Positions 8,251 through 17,220 of a stretch of 56,168 bases of DNA are shown piece by piece. The translations under genes were made by a program, and so were the position numbers. This DNA comes from Acidobacteriota bacterium. Lineage in GTDB: Bacteria > Acidobacteriota > Terriglobia > Bryobacterales > Bryobacteraceae. The notes below the pieces were generated by a model. It was not told where the DNA came from. It did not search any database and was given only the letters and a program-made list of their open reading frames with translations. Where the stretch lies: assembly GCA_014584705.1 (NCBI GenBank), contig JACTMJ010000012.1, forward strand, positions 1 through 56,168, written 5' to 3'. The stretch's first letter is position 1. Every line of letters starts with the position of its first letter.

Positions 8251-9131
8251 GCCCGGCCGCCTTCCCAGGCCCTGTACAGTTGGTCAATTTGCTCACGGCT
8301 TTTCGCGCCCTGCCAGACCAACACTCGCCAGCGGAAGCGGATCTTCTCTCCCTTGGCCAGGAAAATGTCCTCCCTGAAAGTAGGTGCGGCGCTCATGTAA
8401 CCAAACTTGTTGTTCATGACGAAGAAGGGGGAGGGATGGCGCGGGTTGCCGGGGTGATCGAAGAAGGCAATACTGGCGGTTCCCTCGCCCAGCTTGCCGG
8501 TATAGACGCACCAATTCGCGGCCTCGCCATTGGCCTTCTCGATCGTCGTTGTGCCATTGGCGTTGAGAACCTCGCCGTTATCCATGCTTGCGGCGACGCG
8601 CACGCCGAGGCCGTTGTAGACGTGGCCGGCGGTTCCGAGCTGCAACTTCGCGGGAGCGGTCAGAGCCGATTCCCAATCGAGCACCGTCAGATCCGGGGGC
8701 TGCTTCGGCGCCGAGATGCCGCGGGACTCCACCAGCAGCAAACGGCCCTCCGCGTTCCAATGGATGAGCGAAGTCAGGCTGCTCTTCGTTCTCTTCTCAA
8801 ACTTCACGTGGACCAGGCTGCCATGCCGCGCCGGATTCGTCTCGCCCCAGAAGTCGATTCCATCCACGCCGGACCAGGCCAGCATCAGACCGCGATGGTG
8901 GATGTGGTCGTGCGGGCCATCCTGCGTGACCGGCGAGCCGTCCGGGGCGTAAAGGGGGTGAACGTAGGGCTTGGGCCGGTTCGCGGAGTATTGGTAAGTG
9001 AACAGCGGCCGGGAGCCGGAAAGGAACGGGACTTCCGAGCGCGGTTCGTTCTGAGCGTTTAGCGTTGGATCCAGTGCGGCCGACGCAACAGCAGCCGCGG
9101 TTGTCAGGATGTACGAGCGCCTATTTAACAT
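8247..9131 (-). CDS. DUF6807 (PmoA-like) family exported protein
   Basis: This protein matches the family annotated as PmoA-like/DUF6807, seen in planctomycete and acidobacterial carbohydrate loci. The hallmark is DHIHHRGLMLAW followed by GVDGIDFWGE; the His cluster is a probable metal or catalytic site. The ATG at 9131 begins a basic start (MLNRRSYI) and a hydrophobic Ala-rich signal, so I prefer it to the longer open frame from 9206. It is the first enzyme gene of the operon, 192 bases after the TonB receptor, and overlaps the SDR gene by four bases. Its reaction is not established; a role at the cell surface or periplasm on the imported glycan is inferred. Confidence 0.78.
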   Translation of the reverse strand: MLNRRSYILTTAAAVASAALDPTLNAQNEPRSEVPFLSGSRPLFTYQYSANRPKPYVHPLYAPDGSPVTQDGPHDHIHHRGLMLAWSGVDGIDFWGETNPARHGSLVHVKFEKRTKSSLTSLIHWNAEGRLLLVESRGISAPKQPPDLTVLDWESALTAPAKLQLGTAGHVYNGLGVRVAASMDNGEVLNANGTTTIEKANGEAANWCVYTGKLGEGTASIAFFDHPGNPRHPSPFFVMNNKFGYMSAAPTFREDIFLAKGEKIRFRWRVLVWQGAKSREQIDQLYRAWEGGRA

Positions 9132-9240
9132 GTGTATATCCCATTGTGATTGGTTCGCGACGGGATTCCAAAGGGCGGCGCGGCATGCATTGCGCGTATG
9201 CGCCACCGGAATAAAAGTCGCGCGGAGACGGCAGCCGGAC

Positions 9241-9281
9241 CGTGGCAGCGGCGTGCCGGGAGGGCCTCCGCCGCTGCCACG
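9241..9281 (-). terminator. Strong intercistronic hairpin after the TonB receptor gene
   Basis: A perfect 13-bp GC-rich inverted repeat (9241-9253 with 9269-9281, 15-base loop) lies 43 bases after the receptor stop codon. No U-tract follows on the minus strand, so it may slow transcription or protect the receptor mRNA 3' end rather than fully terminate. It occupies the largest gap (9132-9323) of the receptor-enzyme series; nothing else was seen in that gap. Confidence 0.6.
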
Positions 9282-9323
9282 AATGTTCCGAAACTCCGGT
9301 TGCTCCGCAAGATGCGCCGCCGT

Positions 9324-12300
9324 TCAGAATGCCAGACGGAGGCCGAAGCGGAACTGCCGTTCGGATGGCGTCGAGAGCCCGCCGAGCGTGCTCGTGATGG
9401 ACGAGTAATTGTTGAGCGCCCGGATGCTTCCGTCGCCATTGAGCGACATCGAAGCAACGTTGGCGCTGGGGTTCGAGAACTTCGGCGTATTCGAGATATT
9501 GAAGCACTCTGCCTTGAACTCCAGGCTCAGCCGTTCACTGAACTTGAAAGTGCGGAAGAGGCTCATATCGAGATTCACGATGCCGGGGCCGACCATGATG
9601 TTGCGTCCGGTGGTTCCGAAGCGCGCCCCCGTCGGCTGGCGGAAGGCGAGAGGATCAAACCACGACGTATTGGCTCCGATCGCTCCCGGTTTGGCAACGG
9701 TCTCCTTCACCTGGTCCGCCGTCTGGCTGTTCCCCGGTGCGTTCAGCGAAGTGCCGCTAGCGGATACCGTGAAGCGCGAACCGGTGTATGCCGAGAACGT
9801 GCCGTTGGTTTGCCAGCCGCGGAGCACGTGGCCGAGCACGCCATCGTTCGCCAGCGTCTTGCCGATTCCGAAGGGCAATTCGTAGACATAACCGAGCGTG
9901 AACATCTGGCCCCGGTTGTAACCCGCGACCGCGCGGTTTCGATAAACCACCGGATCCCAGTTCCACATCGGCGCGCCCGTCCAGCCGTCTTCGTCGGTAA
10001 CGTTGATGGCCTTCGAGTATGTATACGCGCCTTTCAGCAGCAAGCCTTTGCTGAACTGGCGATTCAGCGCGAGTTGCAGGGCATGGTAGTTGCCACTGGC
10101 CGAACCATCCCACATCAGCGCGGCGATGCGGCGACCCTGGGTTGCGGCGAGCGGACGGCCCGCCGGACCGCCACCCGGGGGCGCGGCGTTGATGTCGCGG
10201 TCCATCAACTGATGAACTGTTTGCGTTCCGACGTAGCCGAGCGTGGTGACGAGATCGCCGGGCAGTTTCCGCTCCAGGGTGAAGTTCCAGGACTGAATGT
10301 AACCGCGGTTGATCTCGCCCGCCCAGGCGCTGCGCGGTCCCATGTCCACCGTGGGCGGAAGCGGGATGACGCCGGTGCTGGTATCCGGAACGGAGATGGC
10401 CGGAATGCCCTGGTCCAGCGTGCCGATCCAGGTATAGGGTGTGGCCGGTACGAAAGTGGATCCGATGGTGGAGGGATACATGCCCCGAAGCGGCCGTGAG
10501 AAGGGCATCGGATCGTAGGTGATTCCGTAACCGCTGCGGAGAACGGTGTTATCCGAGATGCGATACGCGAAACCGACCCGGGGTGCAAAGAGCTTCTTGC
10601 TGGTGGTAATGCCCACGTTCTTCGGATTGTTTCCGATTCCGCCCATATAGACGAGATTCGTGGCGGGGTCCCATCGCTCAATGCCGCGGTCCTTGCGCAT
10701 GATCAGCGGGAAATACTCGTAGCGAATGCCAAGGTTCACGGTGAGCTTGTTCGTGACCTGCCAGCGATCGCGCGCGTATCCGCCAAACTGCCATTCCCGG
10801 TTCGTGTACTGGAAGAGCTGCACGCCTTTCCGCATGGTGGTGGTGTAGCCCATCAGATACGTGGCATAAGTATTCAGGTAGTTAGCCGTGTAGCCCGCCG
10901 CACCAGTGACGTCTCCGCTGAAGGTGATGCTTCCGCGGGGGCCGCCGCTCACTTCCGGCTGCCACTGGTCCATGTGATAGCGCACCATGTCAAAGCCAAA
11001 GCGAAGCTCGTGCGCACCGTGCATCTTGGTTGCGTTCGTTGTGTACGTATAGGTGCGTTCCTTGTAGAAGTGGGGCTGCCAGCCGGCGGTTGCGCCCCAG
11101 GTGGTGAACCCGTTGCTGATGGTAGGCATGCCGCTGTAGCAGGCGCCTTTGGCCTGGCTGGGGCAGGCTTCCAGGAGCCGCTCCGCGCCGGAGCCGGTAA
11201 CGACGGGGTTATTGGTGTTCGGGATTCCCCAGACGTCGCTGCCGGTGTTCGCGCCAAAGCCGGGGAAGGTGCCGTTCATATCCATGCGGTTCGTGGCGAA
11301 GGTGCCGTCGAGAACCAGCGTGGGCGAGAAGATTTTCGTGAATCCGAAGGTGGGGATGTTCACGATGGTTGGTGTGACTTCAGGCGCGCCCGCTCGGGAG
11401 AGGCCAGGGCCGCCAAGCTTGTCGCCGAAGACGAAGGTGGAAGAGACGTCCGCATCCATGCGGCTATACTTGCCCCAGACCGACAAATTGTTGCTCGGGT
11501 TCCAGTTGACCTTGATGTCCAGGTTGTAGCGGTTCAGTTTCTCCGTGCCGGAGCTGTAGTAGTTGCTCAGAGTCCCCTGAGAGGTGCCGGGAAGATTCGG
11601 CATCGGAGCCAGATCCTGGATCATGCGGCTGATCGAGTTCATGCGGCTGAGCGGAACCTGATTGCCCGCCATCGGAATCCGGCCCACGCCGTTGGCGTTG
11701 CCCGTGGTGGGGTCATAGATGGTGACGGGCAGACCGGAGAAGTTGCCGGCGCGAATCGCCGCCGTGGGTACGGAATCCGTGGTGCGGCTGATGCCCGCGC
11801 GTTCCAATGTGCCCTCGAAGCTCCCAAAGTAGAAGAGCTTATCCTTGATGATCGGGCCGCCGAGCGTTCCGCCGAAGATGTTGAAGATCGATTTCGCCTT
11901 GTCGACAGTGGAGGGCAGGAAGAAATTGCGCGTTCGCAAATGCTGGTTGTCGTGATAGTGGAACGCGACGCCATGCAGGTCATTCGTGCCCGATTTCGTC
12001 GCAACGGTAATGGCCGCACCGCCGGCCATTCCCTGCTCGGCATCAAAGGAACCCGTGGTGACGTTCACGGTCCCGATGGATTCGACCGGCGGCACGTAAA
12101 CCATGTGATGCGGCAGCCAAATGTAAACGTTGGTGGCGCCATCCACGCGGGCGTTGTTGTTGTTGCGGGCCGTGCCATTCACATTTGTGGTGAGCGCGCG
12201 CGCCGGCGTGGAGCCCACGCTGTTCTGGAAGCCGGCGGGAGTCGCGCCCGGTACGAGGTTGATGAGGTTCTGGAAGTTCCGGTAGGCGGCAAGCGGGAGG

Positions 12301-12737
12301 TTGGCCACCGCCTGGCTGCCCAACTCCGCATGCACGTCGGACTTGTCCGTTTGAAGCGCAACCGCGGCCGAAGATACAGTGACCTGCTCCGTCAACTGGC
12401 CGAGTTCCAGTCTTACATCGGCGCGTGTCACGGTGTTGATCGTGATCTGAAGGCCGGTCTGGGTAAAGGCGCGAAAACCAGCCGCGGTTACATTCAGTTC
12501 ATATTCGCCGGGGAGCAGGTTCGGCGCGGTATACCGTCCGTCCTGTCCGGTCTGGATCTCGCGGACCTGACCGTTGAGTTTATTGGTTAGGCTTACGGTG
12601 GCGCCGGGGACGGAGCTGCCGCTCTGGTCTACCACGGTGCCGACGGCGGAGCCGTATAAGACCTGGCCCACGGCGGGTATCGCGGTGAGCATTCCGAGCA
12701 GAAATGCGGTGAGTAGCGTAACTGAAATCGCCTTCAT
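9324..12737 (-). CDS. TonB-dependent receptor, Oar-like, with N-terminal carboxypeptidase-regulatory domain
   Basis: The 1137-residue protein has a signal peptide, then an Ig-like carboxypeptidase-regulatory domain (GTVVDQSGSSVPGATVSLTN and the DGRYTAPNLLPGEYEL segment, about residues 30-110), then a plug domain and a long beta-barrel ending in aromatic FRFGLRLAF, the outer-membrane sorting signature. The start at 12737 is fixed by a strong GAAGGAGGT ribosome site; the upstream ATG at 12767 is rejected. Such receptors are the large Oar-type family expanded in Acidobacteria. Placed ahead of a carbohydrate operon and behind a ROK repressor, it probably imports the operon's glycan or glycoside. 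There is no SusD partner in this window. Confidence 0.93.
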   Translation of the reverse strand: MKAISVTLLTAFLLGMLTAIPAVGQVLYGSAVGTVVDQSGSSVPGATVSLTNKLNGQVREIQTGQDGRYTAPNLLPGEYELNVTAAGFRAFTQTGLQITINTVTRADVRLELGQLTEQVTVSSAAVALQTDKSDVHAELGSQAVANLPLAAYRNFQNLINLVPGATPAGFQNSVGSTPARALTTNVNGTARNNNNARVDGATNVYIWLPHHMVYVPPVESIGTVNVTTGSFDAEQGMAGGAAITVATKSGTNDLHGVAFHYHDNQHLRTRNFFLPSTVDKAKSIFNIFGGTLGGPIIKDKLFYFGSFEGTLERAGISRTTDSVPTAAIRAGNFSGLPVTIYDPTTGNANGVGRIPMAGNQVPLSRMNSISRMIQDLAPMPNLPGTSQGTLSNYYSSGTEKLNRYNLDIKVNWNPSNNLSVWGKYSRMDADVSSTFVFGDKLGGPGLSRAGAPEVTPTIVNIPTFGFTKIFSPTLVLDGTFATNRMDMNGTFPGFGANTGSDVWGIPNTNNPVVTGSGAERLLEACPSQAKGACYSGMPTISNGFTTWGATAGWQPHFYKERTYTYTTNATKMHGAHELRFGFDMVRYHMDQWQPEVSGGPRGSITFSGDVTGAAGYTANYLNTYATYLMGYTTTMRKGVQLFQYTNREWQFGGYARDRWQVTNKLTVNLGIRYEYFPLIMRKDRGIERWDPATNLVYMGGIGNNPKNVGITTSKKLFAPRVGFAYRISDNTVLRSGYGITYDPMPFSRPLRGMYPSTIGSTFVPATPYTWIGTLDQGIPAISVPDTSTGVIPLPPTVDMGPRSAWAGEINRGYIQSWNFTLERKLPGDLVTTLGYVGTQTVHQLMDRDINAAPPGGGPAGRPLAATQGRRIAALMWDGSASGNYHALQLALNRQFSKGLLLKGAYTYSKAINVTDEDGWTGAPMWNWDPVVYRNRAVAGYNRGQMFTLGYVYELPFGIGKTLANDGVLGHVLRGWQTNGTFSAYTGSRFTVSASGTSLNAPGNSQTADQVKETVAKPGAIGANTSWFDPLAFRQPTGARFGTTGRNIMVGPGIVNLDMSLFRTFKFSERLSLEFKAECFNISNTPKFSNPSANVASMSLNGDGSIRALNNYSSITSTLGGLSTPSERQFRFGLRLAF

Positions 12738-12868
12738 CGTGGAAGACCTCCTTCGCGGTTGTTTCAAGCGAGACAGAGTTTCGACGCCGGAGCGGCGAGA
12801 CGGAAGCGAACAAGGCCCCGGGTACGGAGAAGAGGGACACCGGAAGCATTCGTTCGTTCAGTGAAGGA

Positions 12869-12915
12869 AGAATACCATTCGAACCATACCCTGTCAAGAA
12901 TTTCCTTCCGCGGAA
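12869..12915 (-). promoter_or_regulatory. Sigma-70 promoter of the TonB receptor with adjacent palindrome
   Basis: On the minus strand TTGACA (12892-12897) and TATTCT (12869-12874) are separated by exactly 17 bases, an excellent housekeeping promoter about 130 bases ahead of the receptor start. Just upstream of the -35 box is a perfect 10-bp palindrome, TTCCGCGGAA (12906-12915), embedded in a looser TTTCC/GGAAA pair. The palindrome is a candidate operator or activator site, possibly for the adjacent ROK regulator (inference). Confidence 0.65.
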
Positions 12916-12981
12916 AGAATCACTCGTCGAGGGCTGGGAGCGGGGCGCGCAAACGCCCCAAAAGACCCGTAAGGGAGAGGG

Positions 12982-14292
12982 TTATTGCGCTGCCAGTAGA
13001 CGGGTTTCTCGATGGCTCCCCCCGGAAGCCAGTTCTTCGAGATAGCGGGTCGCAACCGTAGCCGACGCCGCTACGACGCCGGTTCCTGCGTGATGAGATT
13101 CGAGGATGAGGGGAACATCGAAGCTTCGGGCGTTGCCCTTCAGCCCGCCGATGATCCGCTTGGCCGCTTCCGACAGGCTCGGGCATTGGCTCACGACCGG
13201 TCCGGTGAGCAGGATGAACTCCGGATCAAAGTTCCAGATGACGCCGATCAGGCCGCGGACGAAGCATGCCGCCCATTCCTCAACGACCGCGTTCGCGACG
13301 GCATCGCCCTGGAGGTATGCCGCATGCAACTCCGCCAGCGTAGCCAGGGGGCCAAGCTCGGCCGAGGCGTTCGCGGTTTCGGCGAGTTTGTGCGCGAGGT
13401 TTCTGCGAATAGCCGGGCCGGAGCAAAACACCTCCCAGCAACCCTTACATCCGCATGCGCACACGGGCCCGGCAGGGTCAACGGGCATGTGGCCGACCTC
13501 GCCGCCCATCCCGCCCGACCCGCGAAGGATCCGCCCGTGGACGACAATCCCGGCTCCAATTCCCGAGCCGATCTCCAGGCAGACGAAGTTCCGGTGATGT
13601 TTCCCCTTCCCCCAGATCGCCTCCGCGCGCGCCTTCGCTCTGCCGAGGTGTTCCACGCGCACGGGCACTCCGAAGCGTTGTTCGAAAAGGTCTCGCAGTT
13701 GGACATTCATCCACCCCAGGTTTGAGGCGACCTGGACGAGCCCGGTGCTGGAGTTGATCAAACCGGGAATGGCGACGCCGACGCCGGCAATCGAATCTCG
13801 TGTGAGAGAGTTCCGCGCTTCGAGCGTTGCCAGGCACTGCGCCGCCAGAGTGACGACTTCATTCGGTTCCGTATACCGGGGGTACGGAGCGGAGGTTTGA
13901 TCGACGACGCGCCCGGAGAGATCCACCAATGCGACTTCGACCCCTTCCAGGTCTATGCTCACGCCGGCAGTGATGTTGGCGCGCGGATTGAACGCCAGAA
14001 TCGAGGCGCGCCTGCCGAGTCCGGCCGTCGACTTGCCCTCTTCGACGAGGATTCGCGACTCGATTAAGGGCTGGAGGATTCCGGAAACCGTAGCGGGGCT
14101 TAGCGCCGAGCGGCGAGCAAGTTCGGCCTGGGAACTTGGTCCGTCGGATTGGAGTAGCGCGAGCAGGAGCAACGTGTTGCGGCGTCTTAACTCCTGTTTC
14201 CCCGCTTTCGCCGGGGGCGCGCCGAACTCGAGGCCGATTCGTCGGCGAATTATTTCTTTCACGTTAAAAAGTAAGTGTATAATCGGTTCCAA
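12982..14292 (-). CDS. ROK-family transcriptional regulator
   Basis: The N-terminus holds a winged helix-turn-helix (SQAELARRSALSPATVSGIL, about residues 53-72), followed by a ROK sugar-kinase fold. The zinc motif GHMPVDPAG with CACGCKGCWE is intact. The kinase active-site stretch, usually ENDxNA, reads EHLGRAKA, so the catalytic Asp is missing and sugar phosphorylation is unlikely; this fits a NagC/XylR-type repressor. The reading frame starts at a TTG (14292) without a good ribosome site; a GTG at 14262 is an alternative. It lies between the TonB receptor and a divergent exported oxidoreductase and probably senses the sugar or a pathway intermediate. Confidence 0.88.
   Translation of the reverse strand: MEPIIHLLFNVKEIIRRRIGLEFGAPPAKAGKQELRRRNTLLLLALLQSDGPSSQAELARRSALSPATVSGILQPLIESRILVEEGKSTAGLGRRASILAFNPRANITAGVSIDLEGVEVALVDLSGRVVDQTSAPYPRYTEPNEVVTLAAQCLATLEARNSLTRDSIAGVGVAIPGLINSSTGLVQVASNLGWMNVQLRDLFEQRFGVPVRVEHLGRAKARAEAIWGKGKHHRNFVCLEIGSGIGAGIVVHGRILRGSGGMGGEVGHMPVDPAGPVCACGCKGCWEVFCSGPAIRRNLAHKLAETANASAELGPLATLAELHAAYLQGDAVANAVVEEWAACFVRGLIGVIWNFDPEFILLTGPVVSQCPSLSEAAKRIIGGLKGNARSFDVPLILESHHAGTGVVAASATVATRYLEELASGGSHRETRLLAAQ
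14278..14283 (+). promoter_or_regulatory. Possible -10 element for the divergent oxidoreductase gene
   Basis: A perfect TATAAT lies in the AT-rich spacer at the start of the ROK gene. The -35 region is poor (TTTCAC about 15 bases upstream), and the transcript would have a leader of roughly 275 bases before the oxidoreductase start. An operator for the ROK protein could overlap it. I see no riboswitch or further structure in the remaining 14293-14551 spacer. Confidence 0.3.
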
Positions 14293-14564
14293 GCTTTTTC
14301 AAGTATCGTGGCGCCCTCCGCCACAGCCGGAGCACAAACCGGCTGCCTTCCGGGTACCGGCGCCGTTCCGGTATGGGTGCTTTAGCGGCACAGGGTATGC
14401 CACGGATACACGAGGGCACACGGATAGAACCAACGGACCCGATGTCTTGTGAAAGACATTCCAGTCCCCAAACAATGCCGGTTGCGCAAGCCCCGCCGGC
14501 ACACCGCCCGGCAAGATCAGGGCGAGGAACCAAGCCGCCCGCGAGCGGGCCAAGGAGAAAGAAG

Positions 14565-15911
14565 ATGGAGACGCACCAAGGCAAAGAAGGCATTTCCCGC
14601 CGCCAATTGTTGCAGGCAACCGCGCCCGCGGCCCTGATTCTGCCCATGATTGTTCCCGCATCGGCACTCGGCCGGGGCGGCCAAACCGCGCCGAGCGACC
14701 GGATCAATCTCGGCATTATCGGCGTCAACGGCATGGGCCAATCCAACCTGAAGAACTGCGCTAAGTATCAGGACGTGGTGGTGACGGCCGTTTGTGACGT
14801 TTCCACGGATCGCCGGGAGGCTGTGCTCAATCTGCACCGCTCGACCGCCAGAGGCCATTCGGACTACCGGGAGTTGCTCGCCCGCCCGGACGTCGATGGC
14901 GTAATCATCGCTTCGTCGCCGCACTGGCACGCCCTGATGGCGATCGATGCGGTGAAGGCAGGCAAGGATATCTACCTCCAGAAGCCGATGACGCTTTACC
15001 CGGATGAGACGCTGGCCGTCCGGAACGCGGTGCGTCGGCACAAGCGCATCAGCCAGGTGGGCACGCAAATTCACGCCAGCCCCAACTACCGCCGGGTTGT
15101 GGAGTGGATTCGTTCCGGCAAACTGGGTACGGTGAACAACGTTCGGACGTTCAATGTGATGAACCAGGGCGTTGCCGGCATTGGCCACGCGCCGAAGCAG
15201 GATCCTCCGAAGGGCCTCGACTGGAATATGTGGCTCGGACCGGCACCCTCCCGGCCCTTCAATTCCCTGCTGTTCGCGGATAGCTACAATCACTGCTCTT
15301 TCTGGGACTACTCGAGGGGCTGGACGCCGGGCATGGCGCCGCACATCATCGATTTGCCGATCTGGGCGCTCGAACTCGGTGTGCCCGAAACGACATCCTG
15401 CTCCGGCGGGCGCTTCGTGATCAAGGATGACGGCGACGCGCCGGACGTGCAGGAGATCGTCTGGCGCTACCCCAAGATGACCATGACCTGGATGATGAAC
15501 TGCGCCAACAGTTTCGCCTTCGACTTCGGCCGCGGGAAGCCGGACCGGCGTCTCGGTATCTACTTCCATGCCGTCAACGGAACGCTGTACACGAATTACA
15601 GCACCCATGAGATTGTCGCCGAGGGGGATTTCCTCAAGGACTCCACCCCGCCACCGCAATCCATCCCGCCGTCGCCCGGTCACGAGCGGCAATGGCTCAA
15701 TTCGATCAAGTCCCGCGTGGAACCGGATTGCAACGTGGAATACCACTGGAAGCTGGACATGGCGCTCACGCTCGCCAGCCTTTCCTACACGCTCGGCCGG
15801 TCCATTCGCTTCGATCCGGTGAAAGAGCAGATCGTGGGGGATAAGGAAGCGACCCGGCTGGCGCGTCCGGTCTATCGTGCGCCGTGGAAGTTCCCGGCGG
15901 AGTATCTCTAG
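14565..15911 (+). CDS. Tat-exported Gfo/Idh/MocA-family oxidoreductase
   Basis: The 448-residue protein starts at an ATG preceded by AAGGAG (14552-14557). Its N-terminus holds a twin-arginine motif (ISRRQLLQA) and a hydrophobic stretch, so it is exported folded, probably with its cofactor bound. A nucleotide-binding turn follows (GIIGVNGMGQSNL), then QKPMTL in place of EKP, keeping the Lys. Tat-exported members occur in glycoside utilisation loci of Bacteroidetes, Planctomycetes and Acidobacteria, where periplasmic oxidation to 3-keto sugars has been described. It diverges from the ROK gene and is likely part of the same regulon. Substrate specificity is not visible. Confidence 0.87.
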   Translation: METHQGKEGISRRQLLQATAPAALILPMIVPASALGRGGQTAPSDRINLGIIGVNGMGQSNLKNCAKYQDVVVTAVCDVSTDRREAVLNLHRSTARGHSDYRELLARPDVDGVIIASSPHWHALMAIDAVKAGKDIYLQKPMTLYPDETLAVRNAVRRHKRISQVGTQIHASPNYRRVVEWIRSGKLGTVNNVRTFNVMNQGVAGIGHAPKQDPPKGLDWNMWLGPAPSRPFNSLLFADSYNHCSFWDYSRGWTPGMAPHIIDLPIWALELGVPETTSCSGGRFVIKDDGDAPDVQEIVWRYPKMTMTWMMNCANSFAFDFGRGKPDRRLGIYFHAVNGTLYTNYSTHEIVAEGDFLKDSTPPPQSIPPSPGHERQWLNSIKSRVEPDCNVEYHWKLDMALTLASLSYTLGRSIRFDPVKEQIVGDKEATRLARPVYRAPWKFPAEYL

Positions 15912-16040
15912 CTGCGTCGATTGCGGCGGGCGAGGTGCAGTCATCCGCCCGCCGCGCATACGAGACGGAAGAGGGGGTGCGGGAGAGCGTGCGGGCAGAA
16001 GGGAATCAGTCGTTGAGCACAGCCGCGGCTCGCTCCGCTT

Positions 16041-17213
16041 TCACCGTAACGGTTCCGTCCCCTCGTTCAGGACGTCCACGTACTCCTGATATACGAAGAG
16101 CCGATTGCGCCTCTTCCCGCTGATTTCCCGGAGGATACCCAACCGGCTTAACTGCTCCACGGCGGCGGCCGAGGTCGGGAAAGAAACTCCCACATTCCCG
16201 GCAATCGCCGCGATAGAGGCAATTGGGTGGGTCTGAATGCTATGGTGAACGCGCAGCAGGGTAGCGGATGCGCGGCCAACCTGTTCGACCTTTCTCCGAT
16301 CCGCCTCCATGAGCGCAACGATACGGCGCGCCGCAGCGACCGCTTGAGAGGAGGCCTCCGTAACCCCCTCCAGGAAAAACTCCATCCATCCTTCCCAATC
16401 GCCTTTGGTCCGGACGCTCATCAGCCGGTCGTAATAGGCTTGGCGGTGCGTCTTGAAGAATAAGCTCAGGTAGAGAATCGGTTCCGGGAGCGCGCCGCCC
16501 GCGCACAGCAGGAATGTGATCAGCAATCGGCCCAACCTTCCATTGCCATCAAGAAACGGGTGGATCGTCTCAAACTGGGCATGGGCAAGGCCCGCCCTTA
16601 TCAGCAGTGGCAACTCCGGGTGCTCTTCGTGGAGGAAATTCTCCAGTTCGCCCATGCACTCCATCACCAGGTTCGGGGGAGGCGGCACGAAGAGCGCATT
16701 CCCCGGCCGAGTTCCGCCAATCCAGTTCTGGCTGCGCCGAAACTCGCCGGGTTCCTTCTCGCTTCCCCTTCCCTGAGAAAGCAGCACGCCGTGGATCTCT
16801 CGAAGAAGGCGAAGGGAAAGCGGGAATCCGCCTCGAAGACGATCCAACCCATAACTCAGCGCGGCTACGTAGTTTGAGACTTCGCGGACATCTTCAATAG
16901 GCGCCCCGGGCGCTTCCGCATTCTCGTACAGCATGAGGTCGGACAGCGAAGACTGCGTTCCTTCGATCTGCGAAGAGAGAACCGCCTCCTTTCGAACGTA
17001 GGCGTAAATAAAGAGCGGCAGATCTGGAAGAGCGGAAGCCAGCCCACCCAACCGGCCAAGCGCCTGATTGGCCTGGTCGAGGAGCCCATGAAGCCGCTCG
17101 AATTGAAGCGGCGGATAAGGAGGCAGCGGTGGGGGAACGAAGGCACGAACGGATTCACCCTGGAAATGGGATACCTCGTACCTCCCAAGCCGTTGATGCC
17201 ACTGTGTCTTCAT
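16041..17213 (-). CDS. Fic-family protein with N-terminal inhibitory motif and C-terminal winged helix
   Basis: The 390-residue protein has the complete Fic active site HPFLDGNGRLGR (residues 218-229), predicting AMP or other nucleotide transfer to a protein hydroxyl. Upstream, S80-xxx-E84-G85 matches the inhibitory [S/T]xxxE[G/N] motif of class II Fic proteins, so the enzyme is autoinhibited. An N-terminal DUF4172-like region and a C-terminal winged helix (about residues 310-375) complete the usual long Fic architecture. No separate antitoxin is needed. The winged helix and the repeated palindromes just upstream of its start suggest autoregulation. Confidence 0.92.
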   Translation of the reverse strand: MKTQWHQRLGRYEVSHFQGESVRAFVPPPLPPYPPLQFERLHGLLDQANQALGRLGGLASALPDLPLFIYAYVRKEAVLSSQIEGTQSSLSDLMLYENAEAPGAPIEDVREVSNYVAALSYGLDRLRGGFPLSLRLLREIHGVLLSQGRGSEKEPGEFRRSQNWIGGTRPGNALFVPPPPNLVMECMGELENFLHEEHPELPLLIRAGLAHAQFETIHPFLDGNGRLGRLLITFLLCAGGALPEPILYLSLFFKTHRQAYYDRLMSVRTKGDWEGWMEFFLEGVTEASSQAVAAARRIVALMEADRRKVEQVGRASATLLRVHHSIQTHPIASIAAIAGNVGVSFPTSAAAVEQLSRLGILREISGKRRNRLFVYQEYVDVLNEGTEPLR

Positions 17214-17220
17214 CCCGTTG

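Noticed and set aside
10974-12590. Long plus-strand open frame antisense to the TonB receptor
   Set aside because: It is an Arg/Gly/Val-rich shadow of a well-supported receptor gene with a strong ribosome site and promoter on the other strand.
14517-15959. 480-codon minus-strand frame opposite the Tat-exported oxidoreductase
   Set aside because: The plus-strand protein has a twin-arginine signal, NAD fold and ribosome site; the antisense frame has no domain.
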